DNA of 64,000 nucleotides from an uncultured Sulfurovum sp. GTDB taxonomy: Bacteria > Campylobacterota > Campylobacteria > Campylobacterales > Sulfurovaceae. How positions within the stretch are numbered: position 1 is the stretch's first letter; each line of letters begins with the position of its first letter. Location of the stretch: NCBI GenBank assembly GCA_902727915.1, contig CACVAU010000089.1, forward strand, positions 1 through 64,000, written 5' to 3'. The notes under the pieces are model-generated. The model was not told the DNA's origin. It saw only the letters and a program-made list of their open reading frames with translations, and did not search any database. Made by a program: the position numbers and the translations under genes. Below are positions 1 through 10,514 of the stretch, piece by piece.

Positions 1-36
1 TGTACTGATACTTACTGTATCTGCTACTTTTATGAT
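1..36 (+). rRNA. probable 3' end of 23S rRNA (partial)
   Basis: The first bases contain TGTACTGATACT, which resembles the GGTACTAATA block near the 3' end of bacterial 23S rRNA, and a 5S gene follows about 60 bases later as in a normal rrn operon. The exact 3' end cannot be set by eye because the helix partner at the 23S 5' end lies outside the window. Confidence 0.4.
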
Positions 37-94
37 CAACTCAAAGCTATCAATGCTAAGAAATTTAAGTATATTATTAAAATATATTTACATT

Positions 95-217
95 TCTTAG
101 AGGTGGGCCTAGAGGGAGGGTTATACCTGGCTCCATTCCGAACCCAGAAGTCAAGCCTCCCATCGCCGATAATACTTATCCTGTCTGGATTGGGAATGTA
201 GGTCGCTGCCTCTTTGA
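95..217 (+). rRNA. rrf: 5S ribosomal RNA
   Basis: The core CCGAACCCAGAAGTCAAGCC followed by CGCCGATAATAC and GGGAATGTAGGTCGCTGCC is the classic 5S loop B/C and loop E sequence. Ends were placed by helix I pairing of CTTAGAGGT (96-104) with GCCTCTTTG (208-216). It lies directly behind the 23S tail, as the last gene of an rrn operon. A pyrimidine-rich tract follows at 219-247, but no clear hairpin terminator is seen. Confidence 0.95.
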
Positions 218-354
218 GTTTCTTTTTATCTTCCTCCCCCCTTTTTTACAATTGTTACTTATATTTTTTTTAGCTTTTTTACCCATTTTAATTTATTTAC
301 TAATAACTCTTAGCTTGTATTTGATAATAAAAGAAAATTAATGTTTAATTACGC

Positions 355-360
355 TATAAT
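355..360 (+). promoter_or_regulatory. -10 box for ilvC
   Basis: TATAAT preceded by TTACGC, 31 bases before the ilvC start codon, in an AT-rich stretch. No strong -35 element is visible, which is usual in Campylobacterota. Confidence 0.6.
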
Positions 361-388
361 CGCGAAATTTTTAAACTTCCAAGGATAA

Positions 389-1417
<1,029 letters not shown>

Positions 1418-1432
1418 TTTTTTCTCTTCTTT

Positions 1433-1457
1433 ACACTCATCTTTAAATGATGAGTGT
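1433..1457 (+). terminator. hairpin after ilvC
   Basis: ACACTCATC pairs with GATGAGTGT (9 bp, 7-base loop). The tract behind it is only moderately T-rich, so it is a candidate intrinsic terminator. Confidence 0.55.
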
Positions 1458-1536
1458 CCTTTAATTAATTTCTCACTTTTTTAACAACTTTCTTTTATTT
1501 ATGCTAAAATTCATCATATTTAACTTAAGGGACTTT

Positions 1537-2892
1537 ATGCAAATCTTATTAGAATTTAAAGGTTTTTTAGTAGCTATTATTTTAGGATTATTGTTTACTT
1601 TTGTAGCAAGTTTTCTTTTTACGTTTACACAGTCACTACTAATTGGATTAGTTACTTTGTTGGTAGCACTTTGGACGAATGAAGCCTTACCTTTGGGAGT
1701 CGTTTCTTTACTTCCTTTAGTCTTATTTCCAAGTTTTGGAATATTAGACCTTAATTCAGTCTCTTCCAATTATGCTAATCCTATTATTTTTTTATTTTTA
1801 GGTGGCTTTATGTTAGCCATTGCTATTGAAAAAGTGAAACTACATCTTTATTTTTCAGCCAAATTATTAAATTTTTTTCCAAAAACTATTTTAGGTATAC
1901 TTTATGCTTTAGCAATTACTTCAGCATTGTTAAGTTCAATTTTATCGAATACAACCATAACCTTAATGTTAATGCCCATAGCACTTTATCTTAGTGATAA
2001 TATAAAATTAAAAATTAGATTCTTATTGGCAACAGCGTATGGTGCAAGTATTGGAGGTATTTTAACGCCTATTGGTACGGCACCAAATATGTTGCTACTT
2101 GGGTTTTTAGAGAAAAAAGGCTTACCCTTATTAGCTTTTGGTGAGTGGGTATATATGATGCTTCCTGTAGTGTTGATAATGTTGTTAATTATCCCATGGT
2201 TACTTTCTTTAAGTGTAAAAAATGAATCTGTAGAGGGCATAGGGTTATCTGTGATTCCTGTTTTAACAAAAGAACAAAAAAGACTTTATGGAATCTTAAT
2301 TGCTTTAGCCATTACTTTATTTGGTTCAACACTTTTAAAGGAATATGAGGGATTTATTTTAAGTGATAAGCTTATATTGTTAAGTTTTGGTATGTTAATG
2401 TTTATGCCTAAAATAGGTTTTTTAACTTGGGATGATACACGAAGTATACCTTATGAGATTATTATGCTTTTTGGTGCAGGTTTTTCTATTGCTATGGCAT
2501 TTACAAATACAGAATTAGCAAATGACATTGCTGGTAAATTATCCTTTATCAGTGATTTTCCTCTGTATATAATGCTTTTATTTGTGGCACTTTTTGTTGC
2601 ATTTTCTACAGAAGTTACTTCTAATACAGCATTAATTTCAATAGCATTACCTATTTTTTATGCTTTTGCTGAACAGATGCCTATTGAAGAAGGAATGATC
2701 CTATTAATGACAGCTACCATAGCAGCTTCCTATGCATTTATGTTACCGATAGCAACCCCACCTAATGCTATTGTTATGTCTTCACGGGTGATACCTGTGG
2801 GAGAAATGGCAAAAGTTGGATTTAAAGCGAATTTGATTGCTATAATGGTTTTAAGTTCGGTGGCTTATTTTTTATGGGGAGTAATGTTATAG
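1537..2892 (+). CDS. SLC13/DASS-family anion transporter
   Basis: Inner-membrane protein of 451 aa with about a dozen hydrophobic segments. It resembles the divalent anion:sodium symporter (SLC13/DASS, ArsB/NhaD-like) superfamily that carries dicarboxylates, sulfate or phosphate. Typical family stretches are SNTTITLMLMPIA followed by a GASIGGILTPIGTAPN loop, and near the C-terminus a second inverted loop with SYAFMLPIATPPNAIV. These two loops match the clamshell substrate and sodium sites. An upstream in-frame ATG at 1501 exists, but the ATG at 1537 has AAGGGA six bases in front, and a TAAAAT -10 box at 1505-1510 would lie inside the longer reading. Substrate cannot be told from sequence. Confidence 0.85.
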   Translation: MQILLEFKGFLVAIILGLLFTFVASFLFTFTQSLLIGLVTLLVALWTNEALPLGVVSLLPLVLFPSFGILDLNSVSSNYANPIIFLFLGGFMLAIAIEKVKLHLYFSAKLLNFFPKTILGILYALAITSALLSSILSNTTITLMLMPIALYLSDNIKLKIRFLLATAYGASIGGILTPIGTAPNMLLLGFLEKKGLPLLAFGEWVYMMLPVVLIMLLIIPWLLSLSVKNESVEGIGLSVIPVLTKEQKRLYGILIALAITLFGSTLLKEYEGFILSDKLILLSFGMLMFMPKIGFLTWDDTRSIPYEIIMLFGAGFSIAMAFTNTELANDIAGKLSFISDFPLYIMLLFVALFVAFSTEVTSNTALISIALPIFYAFAEQMPIEEGMILLMTATIAASYAFMLPIATPPNAIVMSSRVIPVGEMAKVGFKANLIAIMVLSSVAYFLWGVML

Positions 2893-2985
2893 GGCATGAA
2901 TTTATTTTATAAATATTTAAGCATATAGGCATTATTTATTTAATTTTGTTATAATATATTAAAATTAAATTAGAAAGATATAGTG

Positions 2986-3738
2986 ATGAATTATTGTGTC
3001 ATTGGAGATGTACATGGTGAATATAAAGCATTAATTAATTTAATTGCTAAAGTACCCAAATCTTCTCAACTTATTTTTGTGGGAGATTTAGTGGATAGGG
3101 GAATGCAAAGTGCGCATGTTGTAAGGTTTGTAAGAAAATATAAGCTTCTTTGTGTTAAAGGAAATCATGAGGTGATGATGATAGAACATGGGTCAAAGTT
3201 TATTGCAGATATTAAGTCTGGACAGCCTATTGAACAGGATAATATATGGTTGAAAAATGGAGGAATAGAAACACTTATTTCTTATGATTTAGTTTCAATG
3301 ATTAATGGTAAGCCTAGTTTACATCCTTTTGTTAAAGAATTTATTTTTCAATTTGAAGATGACATAGCATGGATGAAACGCTTACCACTCTATTTAGATT
3401 TGAAGGTTAAACATGCTTCTGGACGTAAAGTAATTGTATCGCATTCAGCCATTACTGGAGTGTGGAACTTGAAAGATAGTTGTGAAGAGCAGGATGCCAA
3501 AAAATTTGAGGATATGGTATTGTGGGGACGTATTAATCCCATTGACAGTGAGCCAATCTTTAATATTTTTGGGCATACACCACAACAGTATTCAGCTGAT
3601 ATTCATAAACATTATGTGAACATTGATACAGGTTGTTATATGAAAAAAGAAAAAGGATTTGGACTTTTATCTGCTTATTGTGTTGAGACAGGTGAAGTGT
3701 ATGCATCAAGTGATTTAAGTTATGAAGAAGTAGGCTAA
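2986..3738 (+). CDS. metallophosphoesterase (PPP-type protein phosphatase / ApaH-like)
   Basis: Calcineurin-like phosphoesterase of 250 aa. The metal-binding motifs appear in order: GDVHGE (residues 7-12), GDLVDRG, GNHE, then a later histidine in VSHSA and a final GHTP. These ligate the two catalytic metals. The family includes PrpA/PrpE-type Ser/Thr phosphatases and Ap4A hydrolases, and the sequence does not decide between them. ATG at 2986 is preferred over the adjacent GTG at 2983, with AGAAAG as ribosome site. The stop overlaps the dprA start by one base, so both genes are probably cotranscribed. Confidence 0.88.
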   Translation: MNYCVIGDVHGEYKALINLIAKVPKSSQLIFVGDLVDRGMQSAHVVRFVRKYKLLCVKGNHEVMMIEHGSKFIADIKSGQPIEQDNIWLKNGGIETLISYDLVSMINGKPSLHPFVKEFIFQFEDDIAWMKRLPLYLDLKVKHASGRKVIVSHSAITGVWNLKDSCEEQDAKKFEDMVLWGRINPIDSEPIFNIFGHTPQQYSADIHKHYVNIDTGCYMKKEKGFGLLSAYCVETGEVYASSDLSYEEVG

Positions 3739-4517
3739 TGATTAAAACTTATACAAATTATATTAAAGCACTAGACAATATGAAAAAGTATCCAAAAGAG
3801 TTGTATACTTTAGGCGATGTGACTTTATTAGAACGACCAAAGGTTTCAATTGTAGGAACACGTAAACCATCTATTTATACCCAAGATCAAACTAAAACTT
3901 TAGCATCAGCTTTAGCCAAACGAGGCGTTTGTTTGGTTTCAGGTGCTGCTATGGGTGTTGATGCATTGGTTCATCAAGGGGCAGGGTTAAATAATACCAT
4001 AGCTGTAGTTGCCAATTCATTGGACATACGTTATCCTTCAATTAATCGGCATATGATTGAGGGTATTGAGAAAGAAGGTTTAGTGATAAGTCAGTTTCCT
4101 GTAAGTACAAAGGCAGCTCCTTGGTCTTTTGTTGTTCGTAATGAGCTTGTAGTGGCTTTAGGAGATATTTTAATCGTAACTGAAGCTGATGTAAATTCTG
4201 GTTCCATGCGTTCTGTTGAGTTTGCCTTAAAAATGGGTAAAGAGATTTATGTTTTAGCACAACGATTAGGTGAAAGTAATGCGACCAATCAATTACTTGA
4301 AGATGGGTTGGCACAGCCAATTTATAATATTGAGACATTTGCCAATAAATATGGAATCGTTCCCACAAGTGAAGTCGTTTCTAAAGATGATTTTTTTTAT
4401 TTTTGTCAGACATCACCAACTTTTGATGATGCTGTTGCTCAATTTAATGATAGGGTTTATGAAGCAGAGTTAGAAGGACTCATTTATATTGAAAATGGTT
4501 TAGTGAGACTGGTCTAA
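3738..4517 (+). CDS. dprA: DNA-processing protein DprA
   Basis: DprA/Smf protein (259 aa), which binds incoming single-stranded DNA and loads RecA during natural transformation. The Rossmann-like core is clear: VSIVGTRKPS near residue 35, SGAAMGVDALVHQGA, then GLVISQFP and VVRNELVVALGDILIVTEA. It has the short form seen in Campylobacterota, with only a small C-terminal extension after the Rossmann core. The ATG overlaps the stop of the phosphoesterase (TAATG). It runs convergent to the next minus-strand gene, overlapping its last codons (4500-4517). Confidence 0.92.
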   Translation: MIKTYTNYIKALDNMKKYPKELYTLGDVTLLERPKVSIVGTRKPSIYTQDQTKTLASALAKRGVCLVSGAAMGVDALVHQGAGLNNTIAVVANSLDIRYPSINRHMIEGIEKEGLVISQFPVSTKAAPWSFVVRNELVVALGDILIVTEADVNSGSMRSVEFALKMGKEIYVLAQRLGESNATNQLLEDGLAQPIYNIETFANKYGIVPTSEVVSKDDFFYFCQTSPTFDDAVAQFNDRVYEAELEGLIYIENGLVRLV

Positions 4518-5765
4518 TAAAGTAGGCAACACTTTTATGCCTTCGTATTCTAAATAGAGGTCTTGGTTATTTTTAGAAAGATGTGTACTTGTCTTAATGA
4601 GTTTCATTTCATTGGCTTCTAATTTTTGATCTTCAATGTTACTTGCATAACTTTTTATCCACACAGGATATTTACTGGTATTTAAAATCCAAAAGTCAGT
4701 ATAGTCTATTTCATTATCATTTTGTACTTTAACACCATGTTGGCGATTACTGGCAATGCCTTTAAGTAAAAAAATATCATGGTAGTAATCATCTATTACT
4801 TCCTCTTCTAATAAATCACCTTTACCATTTCTGGAGACATAGGCAAAAATATCTATATTATCTTTTGTTTTTTGATTGATTAAAGTATAAAGATCTTTTT
4901 TCTCTTTCATATTTTCCATACCAGTAATTGAATGATAGGCATTAATATGACCTTTTAATATAATATTTTGAAAGTTATCAAAGTAATAATATTCATCTTT
5001 AATTTTTTTATTACGTATCATTTGAGAGATTTTACCTCCAAATCTTTCACTACGTTTGGAGATGTTCTTATTGAGTATGGGTTCGATATGTTTATCATTT
5101 AAGACACCTAGAAAGGCTAAAAAGTCATTGAGTTTATCGCCAATATAATTAAAGAAACGGCTAATAGGGTTATTTTCTCCTAAAGTTTTTTCGATAAGGT
5201 TTAAGAGATAAGAGAGTGCAAATACTTCAAGTATGGGTGCAAACCATGAGGAGGTTAGCCAAATGGCTACTTTAGAAACAATAAGCCATAAGGCTTTAAA
5301 GAAACCAATGACAATTACTTTTAACTCTACAAAAAGTGCTAAATGGGTTAGTAAGTCTGTAATGTACATGACCCAAACCCCAATACCTAAAGGGAGAACG
5401 ATTACCACAAAGTTTTTTATTTTTGTTTTAAAACTTATGGCTTGATAGTATTGTAATAGTTCTTTAAAAGGCTTTTTAAAATGGCTAATAATATGTTCAT
5501 CAAGCCATTGTGAGACAACATTGTCAATTAGCCATCTTTTCATGCCTAACAGTAAGGCCTGAAAGAGGGTTAAACCTTTTAAAAAGTGTAAAATTTTAAG
5601 TTTTGATATAAACCATAATGACAATATAGATGATTTAAAAACAAGTACAACAGCTATCATATAGCCCATAATATAGTTATATGAAATAGGGTGTACATAG
5701 GAAAGTAGAACCATTATAAGTACAGGAATTATAATGGCAATGAGTGCCTTATATCGACGTTTCAT
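4500..5765 (-). CDS. hypothetical multi-pass membrane protein
   Basis: A 421-aa protein not recognised as a named family. The N-terminal part has two hydrophobic segments (about residues 8-50), more around 118-145, and a pair near 148-190, with amphipathic stretches between. From about residue 230 it becomes hydrophilic and probably cytoplasmic, with a charged tail. It overlaps the dprA 3' end by 18 bases on the opposite strand and lies ten bases behind another membrane protein gene, so the two minus-strand genes probably form an operon. Confidence 0.75.
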   Translation of the reverse strand: MKRRYKALIAIIIPVLIMVLLSYVHPISYNYIMGYMIAVVLVFKSSILSLWFISKLKILHFLKGLTLFQALLLGMKRWLIDNVVSQWLDEHIISHFKKPFKELLQYYQAISFKTKIKNFVVIVLPLGIGVWVMYITDLLTHLALFVELKVIVIGFFKALWLIVSKVAIWLTSSWFAPILEVFALSYLLNLIEKTLGENNPISRFFNYIGDKLNDFLAFLGVLNDKHIEPILNKNISKRSERFGGKISQMIRNKKIKDEYYYFDNFQNIILKGHINAYHSITGMENMKEKKDLYTLINQKTKDNIDIFAYVSRNGKGDLLEEEVIDDYYHDIFLLKGIASNRQHGVKVQNDNEIDYTDFWILNTSKYPVWIKSYASNIEDQKLEANEMKLIKTSTHLSKNNQDLYLEYEGIKVLPTLLDQSH

Positions 5766-5775
5766 TAAGGTTAGT

Positions 5776-6231
5776 TTAGTCTGTCTCTACGACATCAGTT
5801 GCATAAACACCTGTAAGACTTTTCCAAATGATAGAAGCGTTAATTCCAATCCAAATAATAATTCCTACTGAAATGGTACCTGTCCAGCCCATTTGTGTTG
5901 CATTAGAAAAGTCAAGTAATCCATATTGGTTTAATCCCCAAAGAAAGGCTAAAATAATAAATACAGTAGCAATTGCTCCAGCAATACCAATTGATTGTAA
6001 AATAGATTTAATGGCTAAAATCCATAGTCCTATCATCAATAGTATGGCAAATGGGGTAAATCCAGCTAAAATATCTTGTTGTGAGATATAGTGAAGAAAG
6101 TGGTGTCCCAGTGGGTTCCAAGTTCCAATAGCCAATGCTAGGGAGAGTATTAGGGTAACCCACCAGCGTAAATGTTTTTCAGTTTTGCCTTTTTTAGTTT
6201 GATTGGTTTTTGTCAGTATATCGGGTAACAA
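5776..6231 (-). CDS. small membrane protein, DUF6524-like
   Basis: A 151-aa protein with four predicted membrane helices (about 26-42, 58-76, 82-101 and 114-140). The first contains GTWNPLGHHFLHYI, which resembles the WNPTG-type motif of DUF6524 proteins; this match is from memory and tentative. No enzymatic motif is visible. It is the first gene of a two-gene minus-strand unit with the 421-aa membrane protein. Function unknown. Confidence 0.7.
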   Translation of the reverse strand: MLPDILTKTNQTKKGKTEKHLRWWVTLILSLALAIGTWNPLGHHFLHYISQQDILAGFTPFAILLMIGLWILAIKSILQSIGIAGAIATVFIILAFLWGLNQYGLLDFSNATQMGWTGTISVGIIIWIGINASIIWKSLTGVYATDVVETD

Positions 6232-6302
6232 AATATATTTCCTTGATTTTAATTTAAATAATTATAGCTAACGAAAGAGAAGAAAAAGATAATAAAGTGA
6301 GT

Positions 6303-6336
6303 AGAGGTTCTATTTTATTGTCTAAATAGAACCTCT
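6303..6336 (-). terminator. 13-bp hairpin behind the TlpA lipoprotein gene
   Basis: AGAGGTTCTATTT pairs perfectly with AAATAGAACCTCT around an 8-base loop, just past the stop of the minus-strand thioredoxin gene. There is no strong T tract on that strand, so it may be a weak terminator or an mRNA 3' stabiliser. Confidence 0.55.
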
Positions 6337-6346
6337 GATTTAGAAG

Positions 6347-7069
6347 TTATTGCAGCAGTGTACGAATATCGTTATTTATTTCATTGTAAGTTACTTGACC
6401 TCGGTAACTAGCTTCAGTCACACCGTCTTTTATAAGCATAATAAAAGGCAATACACCTGTCCATCCATAAGTTTTTTGAACATGATATTGTAAGTTTGTA
6501 GCAGTATCCCCAGAAATAATAGGGTAGGTAATTTTATGCCGTCTAATTAAGGCATTGGCTTGCATAGGTGACATTTTACCTTCAACTTGTAGGGCAACTA
6601 TTTCTAGTTTATTACGATATTGTTGATGTAATTTATGCATAATAGGCATCTCTTTAATACAATGAGAACAGTTTTTACCAAACATCTCTAAGATAACAAT
6701 TTTATTTTTAAATTCAGGAAAAAGATAGCCATTTGAACGTTCCACAATGGTTATATTTTGTCCTTGAATACTTTTTAGTTTGTGGACCTCTCCACCTGTT
6801 TGTGTAACCATTTTTTTAGGTTTTAATTCTTGGGTTTTTATGAGTCCTTTGTTACAAGAATTATTTGCATTTAAGTCATCAGAACACTCTGGTGCTATTG
6901 TTGTTAAAGATGGATTTGGTACAGTAGAAGTAGGCATTACTTGACTTACTTTTGTATTTTGTGCTGGTGTTAGCTCTTCGCCTCCAAATATCCCAAAACA
7001 ACCTGTATTTAGCAATAAAGTAGTTGTTAGAATGGATACTTGTGCTAATCCTATTGTTGTGATTTTCAT
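6347..7069 (-). CDS. TlpA-like thioredoxin-fold lipoprotein
   Basis: Exported lipoprotein of 240 aa with a lipobox ending at Cys24 (LLNTGC). A low-complexity linker follows, then a TlpA/ResA-type thioredoxin domain with active site CSHC in GKNCSHCIKEM and a cis-proline loop region before VLPFIMLIKDG. These periplasmic proteins reduce disulfides, for example in cytochrome c maturation or repair. It is paired 28 bases downstream of a second TlpA-like gene on the same strand, suggesting they act in one redox step. The specific partner is unknown. Confidence 0.85.
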   Translation of the reverse strand: MKITTIGLAQVSILTTTLLLNTGCFGIFGGEELTPAQNTKVSQVMPTSTVPNPSLTTIAPECSDDLNANNSCNKGLIKTQELKPKKMVTQTGGEVHKLKSIQGQNITIVERSNGYLFPEFKNKIVILEMFGKNCSHCIKEMPIMHKLHQQYRNKLEIVALQVEGKMSPMQANALIRRHKITYPIISGDTATNLQYHVQKTYGWTGVLPFIMLIKDGVTEASYRGQVTYNEINNDIRTLLQ

Positions 7070-7097
7070 TATGTTTTCCCTTTTTTATTTTGATGAT

Positions 7098-7625
7098 TTA
7101 CTTGTTTAATTGTTCAACCAACTCTTCAAGCTTTTTTTTATTCATGTATCCTGCTTTAACTTTAATGACTTCACCATTTTTATTAATGGCAAGGAGTAGA
7201 GGTAAAGGTGTGCCTCGTGTATAACCAGCTTCTGTTGATATGTATTCAATAAAGTCACCATGGTTAATACCTGGGATAACATTGTAGTTCATTTCATAAT
7301 CTTCAACAAAATCTTCGAGTAAATCAGCAGGATATCCTTGTGATTCAAGCGCCACAATCTCTAGTGTATCTTTATGTTTTTTAGTGAGTTCAATAAATTC
7401 TGGAATTTCTTTAATACAAGGAGGGCATCTATATCCAAAGAGAGAAAGTAAAACAGCTTTACCTTTAAATTCTTTAAACTCTAAATCAGTTCTTGATTCA
7501 GAAATTTTTAATGGATTAACCGTAATGGTTCTATTGTCAAAAGTTGTCAGTGTAAAAGAGGGAATACCTTCAGCCTGTAAAAAAGTGCTAAAGGAAAATA
7601 TAAGGGTTAGTAATAATTTTTTCAT
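7098..7625 (-). CDS. TlpA-like periplasmic thiol-disulfide protein
   Basis: A 175-aa secreted protein with an N-terminal signal peptide (about residues 1-18, cleaved after LQA) and a thioredoxin fold with active site CPPC in GYRCPPCIKEI. A RGTPLPLLLAI stretch supplies the cis-proline. The ribosome site AAAGGATTTAA in front of the ATG is the standard form of this genome. It is the first gene of a pair with the downstream TlpA lipoprotein. Likely periplasmic disulfide reductase; substrate unknown. Confidence 0.85.
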   Translation of the reverse strand: MKKLLLTLIFSFSTFLQAEGIPSFTLTTFDNRTITVNPLKISESRTDLEFKEFKGKAVLLSLFGYRCPPCIKEIPEFIELTKKHKDTLEIVALESQGYPADLLEDFVEDYEMNYNVIPGINHGDFIEYISTEAGYTRGTPLPLLLAINKNGEVIKVKAGYMNKKKLEELVEQLNK

Positions 7626-7737
7626 TTAAATCCTTTGAAATATTGAATATATTTAATAAACTATTATAACCAAGAAAACATGTATTTATTGTGTAAACTT
7701 AGTGGAATTTTTAGAAACCAAGGATTTAAAAATTTTC

Positions 7738-9258
7738 TTATCCTCTATCTCTATTACCTCCACCATTACGGCTCCCACGGTTACCTCCAGCATTTCTGGA
7801 ATCACGATTACCACCACCAGCACGTCTTTCTCCTCCAGCTCTACGCTCTCCACCTCGACCACCACTACGATTACGGCTTCTGTTTCTTCCACGTCCACGT
7901 CCACCACCATTTCTGTCTCCACCTTTGAAGTTTTTAGCTCTTTCAATTAGTGCTTTAACTTCTTCGCTACCAAGACCAATAATGTCTTTACCTTTAACAT
8001 CTACCTCTTGTTGAACAATGGTTGCGAGAAGCTGTGCGATGGTGACAATGTCAATGTCATGTTGAAGTGTTTTAACCATGTCTTTCCCAGAAGCTGTTAC
8101 TTTGGTATCGGCAATTTTTGCTAGTAAGTCAGAGTCTTTACGTGTTTGAACTTCTTGACGGGTAGGAATGACTTCACTGACCATTTGTGTCCCAACATCT
8201 TTTTCAATTCTTTTGATGGTTCTAAGTTCATTTGGAGAAACCAAAGTAATTGCTTCACCTTTGTTACCTGCACGACCTGTACGACCAATTCTATGTACAT
8301 AAGATTCAGAATCAAAAGGAATATGATAGTTAAATACATGCGATACATCATTAACATCGAGACCACGTGCTGCAACATCCGTAGCGATAAAGATTTCAAC
8401 TAAACCTTGTTTGAATGAACGGATGGTATGTTCACGTTGCTTTTGCTCCATGTCACCATGAAGTGCTGCAACTTTAAATCCTTGTGCTGTCATGTAAGAA
8501 GAAAGTCTATCTACCTCTTTTTTCATTCTACAGAAGATAATACATTTTTTAGGGTTTTTGTAATCAATAAGTCTTAAAAGTGCATCATCTCTTTCGTAGT
8601 CTGCTACAACGAAGAACATTTGCGTAATATCTGTGTTTGTTCTTTCACTCTTTGTAATGGTTACTGATTTTGGATTATCAAGAATTTGTTCTGCAAGAAT
8701 CTTGATTTGTTTCGGCATAGTAGCTGAAAACATAAGTGTTTGACGCTCAGTTGGGAGGAAAGTAAAAATATTTTTAATTTCGTCTAAGAAACCCATGTCA
8801 AGCATTTCATCTGCTTCATCTAAAACTACAAAACTTGGGTTAATGCTTACTCTTTTTGACTGAAGTAAATCTTGAAGTCTTCCTGGTGTTGCTACAATAA
8901 TATTCGCCTGATTAATTCTTTCAATTTGTTTGTTGTAAGGTGTACCACCATAAACAGTTGCTGTTTTAAGACCACCTGTTTTACCAAAACGAAAAAGCTC
9001 ATCTGAAACTTGCATAGCAAGTTCACGAGTAGGAACAATTACTAATGCTTCAACCCCTTTATTTCCTACCATTTGTTGAATCACTGGTAAACCAAATGCA
9101 GCTGTTTTACCTGTACCTGTTTGTGCTTGACCAATAAGATCATGACCTTCTAAAATAAGAGGAATTGCATCAGCTTGTACAGGGCTTGGTTCTTTAAATC
9201 CAGCATCATTAATGGCTTGGTTTAGGGTATCTTTGAAGTTAAATTCTTGAAATGTCAT
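7738..9258 (-). CDS. DEAD-box ATP-dependent RNA helicase
   Basis: A full-length 506-aa DEAD-box helicase with Q motif region (FKEPSPVQADAIP), motif I AQTGTGKT, PTRELA, DEAD, SAT, ARGLDV and HRIGRTGR. A 130-residue extension ends in an Arg/Gly/Asn-rich tail with RGG-like repeats, typical of CsdA/DeaD/RhlE-type enzymes that remodel ribosomal or structured mRNA in the cold. The tail is low complexity and gives long spurious readings on the other strand. The gene has a partial, decayed tandem copy upstream (9597-10220). Confidence 0.93.
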   Translation of the reverse strand: MTFQEFNFKDTLNQAINDAGFKEPSPVQADAIPLILEGHDLIGQAQTGTGKTAAFGLPVIQQMVGNKGVEALVIVPTRELAMQVSDELFRFGKTGGLKTATVYGGTPYNKQIERINQANIIVATPGRLQDLLQSKRVSINPSFVVLDEADEMLDMGFLDEIKNIFTFLPTERQTLMFSATMPKQIKILAEQILDNPKSVTITKSERTNTDITQMFFVVADYERDDALLRLIDYKNPKKCIIFCRMKKEVDRLSSYMTAQGFKVAALHGDMEQKQREHTIRSFKQGLVEIFIATDVAARGLDVNDVSHVFNYHIPFDSESYVHRIGRTGRAGNKGEAITLVSPNELRTIKRIEKDVGTQMVSEVIPTRQEVQTRKDSDLLAKIADTKVTASGKDMVKTLQHDIDIVTIAQLLATIVQQEVDVKGKDIIGLGSEEVKALIERAKNFKGGDRNGGGRGRGRNRSRNRSGGRGGERRAGGERRAGGGNRDSRNAGGNRGSRNGGGNRDRG

Positions 9259-9596
9259 ATAGGTTCTTCTTTATGGTTAATTTTGTAGGGTGCTATGTAG
9301 GTGCTAATTCAAAACAGAAACAGTCATATTGTAGTATTGCTTTAGTTATAAATGGCGATCGTTGACCCCAATTTTTGCAGCTAATACCAAATGTTCACAT
9401 CGATCAGTATGATGTTTTGTATGCTTATGTAGTTAGGAAAATATCCTAAAAATAAGAGATGTTTGATATACTCTTGCAGAAATTTTGCGAATTATAGCGA
9501 AATTAAATAAAAATAGATAGTATTAATTATGCTTATTTATATTTAATATAGGAGTACCTTATAAAAGACTTTTATCTTTTATAAAGCTTTTGAAGA
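9259..9596. repeat. intergenic region duplicated from the nagZ promoter region
   Basis: This 338-base gap holds no gene. Its right part (about 9449-9560, with CTAAAAATAAGAGATGTTTG and GATATACT) matches the region just upstream of the NagZ-like gene (about 10408-10512). Its left part (9259-9310) matches the bases in front of the truncated helicase copy. It is therefore one half of a tandem duplication. Confidence 0.7.
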
Positions 9597-10220
9597 TTAG
9601 ATATTTTCTCTTTCACTACAATCAATAGAAATAGGATTGTTAAGAATGTCTTTTGCCAGATTTTGAACTTCTTTTGGCATGGTCGCTGAAAAGATGAGTG
9701 TTTGACGCTCTGAGGGAAGGAATTTAAATACATTTTTAACTTGTTCTTCTAAACCCATGTCGAGTATTTTATCTGTATCATCTAAAATAACAAATACAGG
9801 GTTAATACTTATTTCTTTAGATTGAAGTAAGTCTTGAAGTCTTCCTGGTGTTGCTACCATAATGTTAGCCTGATTAATTCTTTCTACTTGTTCCTCATAA
9901 GGTGTACCACCATAAACAGTGGTAATTGTAAGACCAGAAGCTTCAGCAAAATGAAAAAGTTCATCTGAAACTTGCAAAGCAAGTGCAATGCTAGGAGCTA
10001 AAATTAACGTTTCAATACCTTTTCCTCCTACCATTTGTTGAATCACTGGTAACCCAAATGCAGCTGTTTTCCCTGTACCTATATGTACCTGAGCAATTAA
10101 ATCATTACCTGTTAATATATGAGGAATTACATCGGCTTGAACGGGGCTTGGTTCTTTAAATCCAATATCATCTATGGCTTGGTTTAGGGTATCTTTAAAG
10201 TTAAATTCTTTAAATGTCAT
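9597..10220 (-). pseudogene. truncated, decayed copy of the DEAD-box helicase
   Basis: A 207-aa open frame closely similar to residues 1-205 of the neighbouring helicase, but stopping before the second RecA domain. Key motifs have decayed: DEAD is DDTD, PTRELA is PSIALA, and the AQTGTGKT loop is changed to VHIGTGKT. It cannot be a working helicase. The frame is still open, so expression of an N-terminal domain protein is possible. Origin by tandem duplication of the helicase 5' half plus its upstream region. Confidence 0.8.
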
Positions 10221-10514
10221 ATGTGTCCTTTTTTATGGTAGATTTTTAGGAGAAAATAGGTGCTTGTTTAACATAGTAATGAACATGATTTTAAGTTCAT
10301 AAATCAGTCTATATTTAATCCCGTTTTATAGCTGTTATCAATTATTATATAATAATTGTGAATCTCTTAAATGCTTATGGTACTTAGTGCTTTTAATGTT
10401 AATCACTGCCCTAAAAATAAGAGATGTTTGATATACTGATGCTTTAGCGATTATATCAAAAATAAATAAAGATAGATAGTGTTTATTACACTTATTTATA
10501 AATAGGAATAACAT
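10221..10514 (+). promoter_or_regulatory. upstream region of the NagZ-like gene, tandem copy
   Basis: Contains CTAAAAATAAGAGATG and GATATACT, a probable -10 region for the rightward gene, and AGGAATAA before the ATG. The segment has a diverged second copy at 9259-9560. Confidence 0.5.

Noticed and set aside
1501..1536. Start of the transporter at the upstream ATG
   Set aside because: A -10-like box lies in this stretch and the ATG at 1537 has the proper ribosome site.
7686..7950. Three long frames of Val/Glu, His/Tyr or Ser/Thr repeats
   Set aside because: They are other-frame readings of the Arg/Gly/Asn-rich tail of the DEAD-box helicase.
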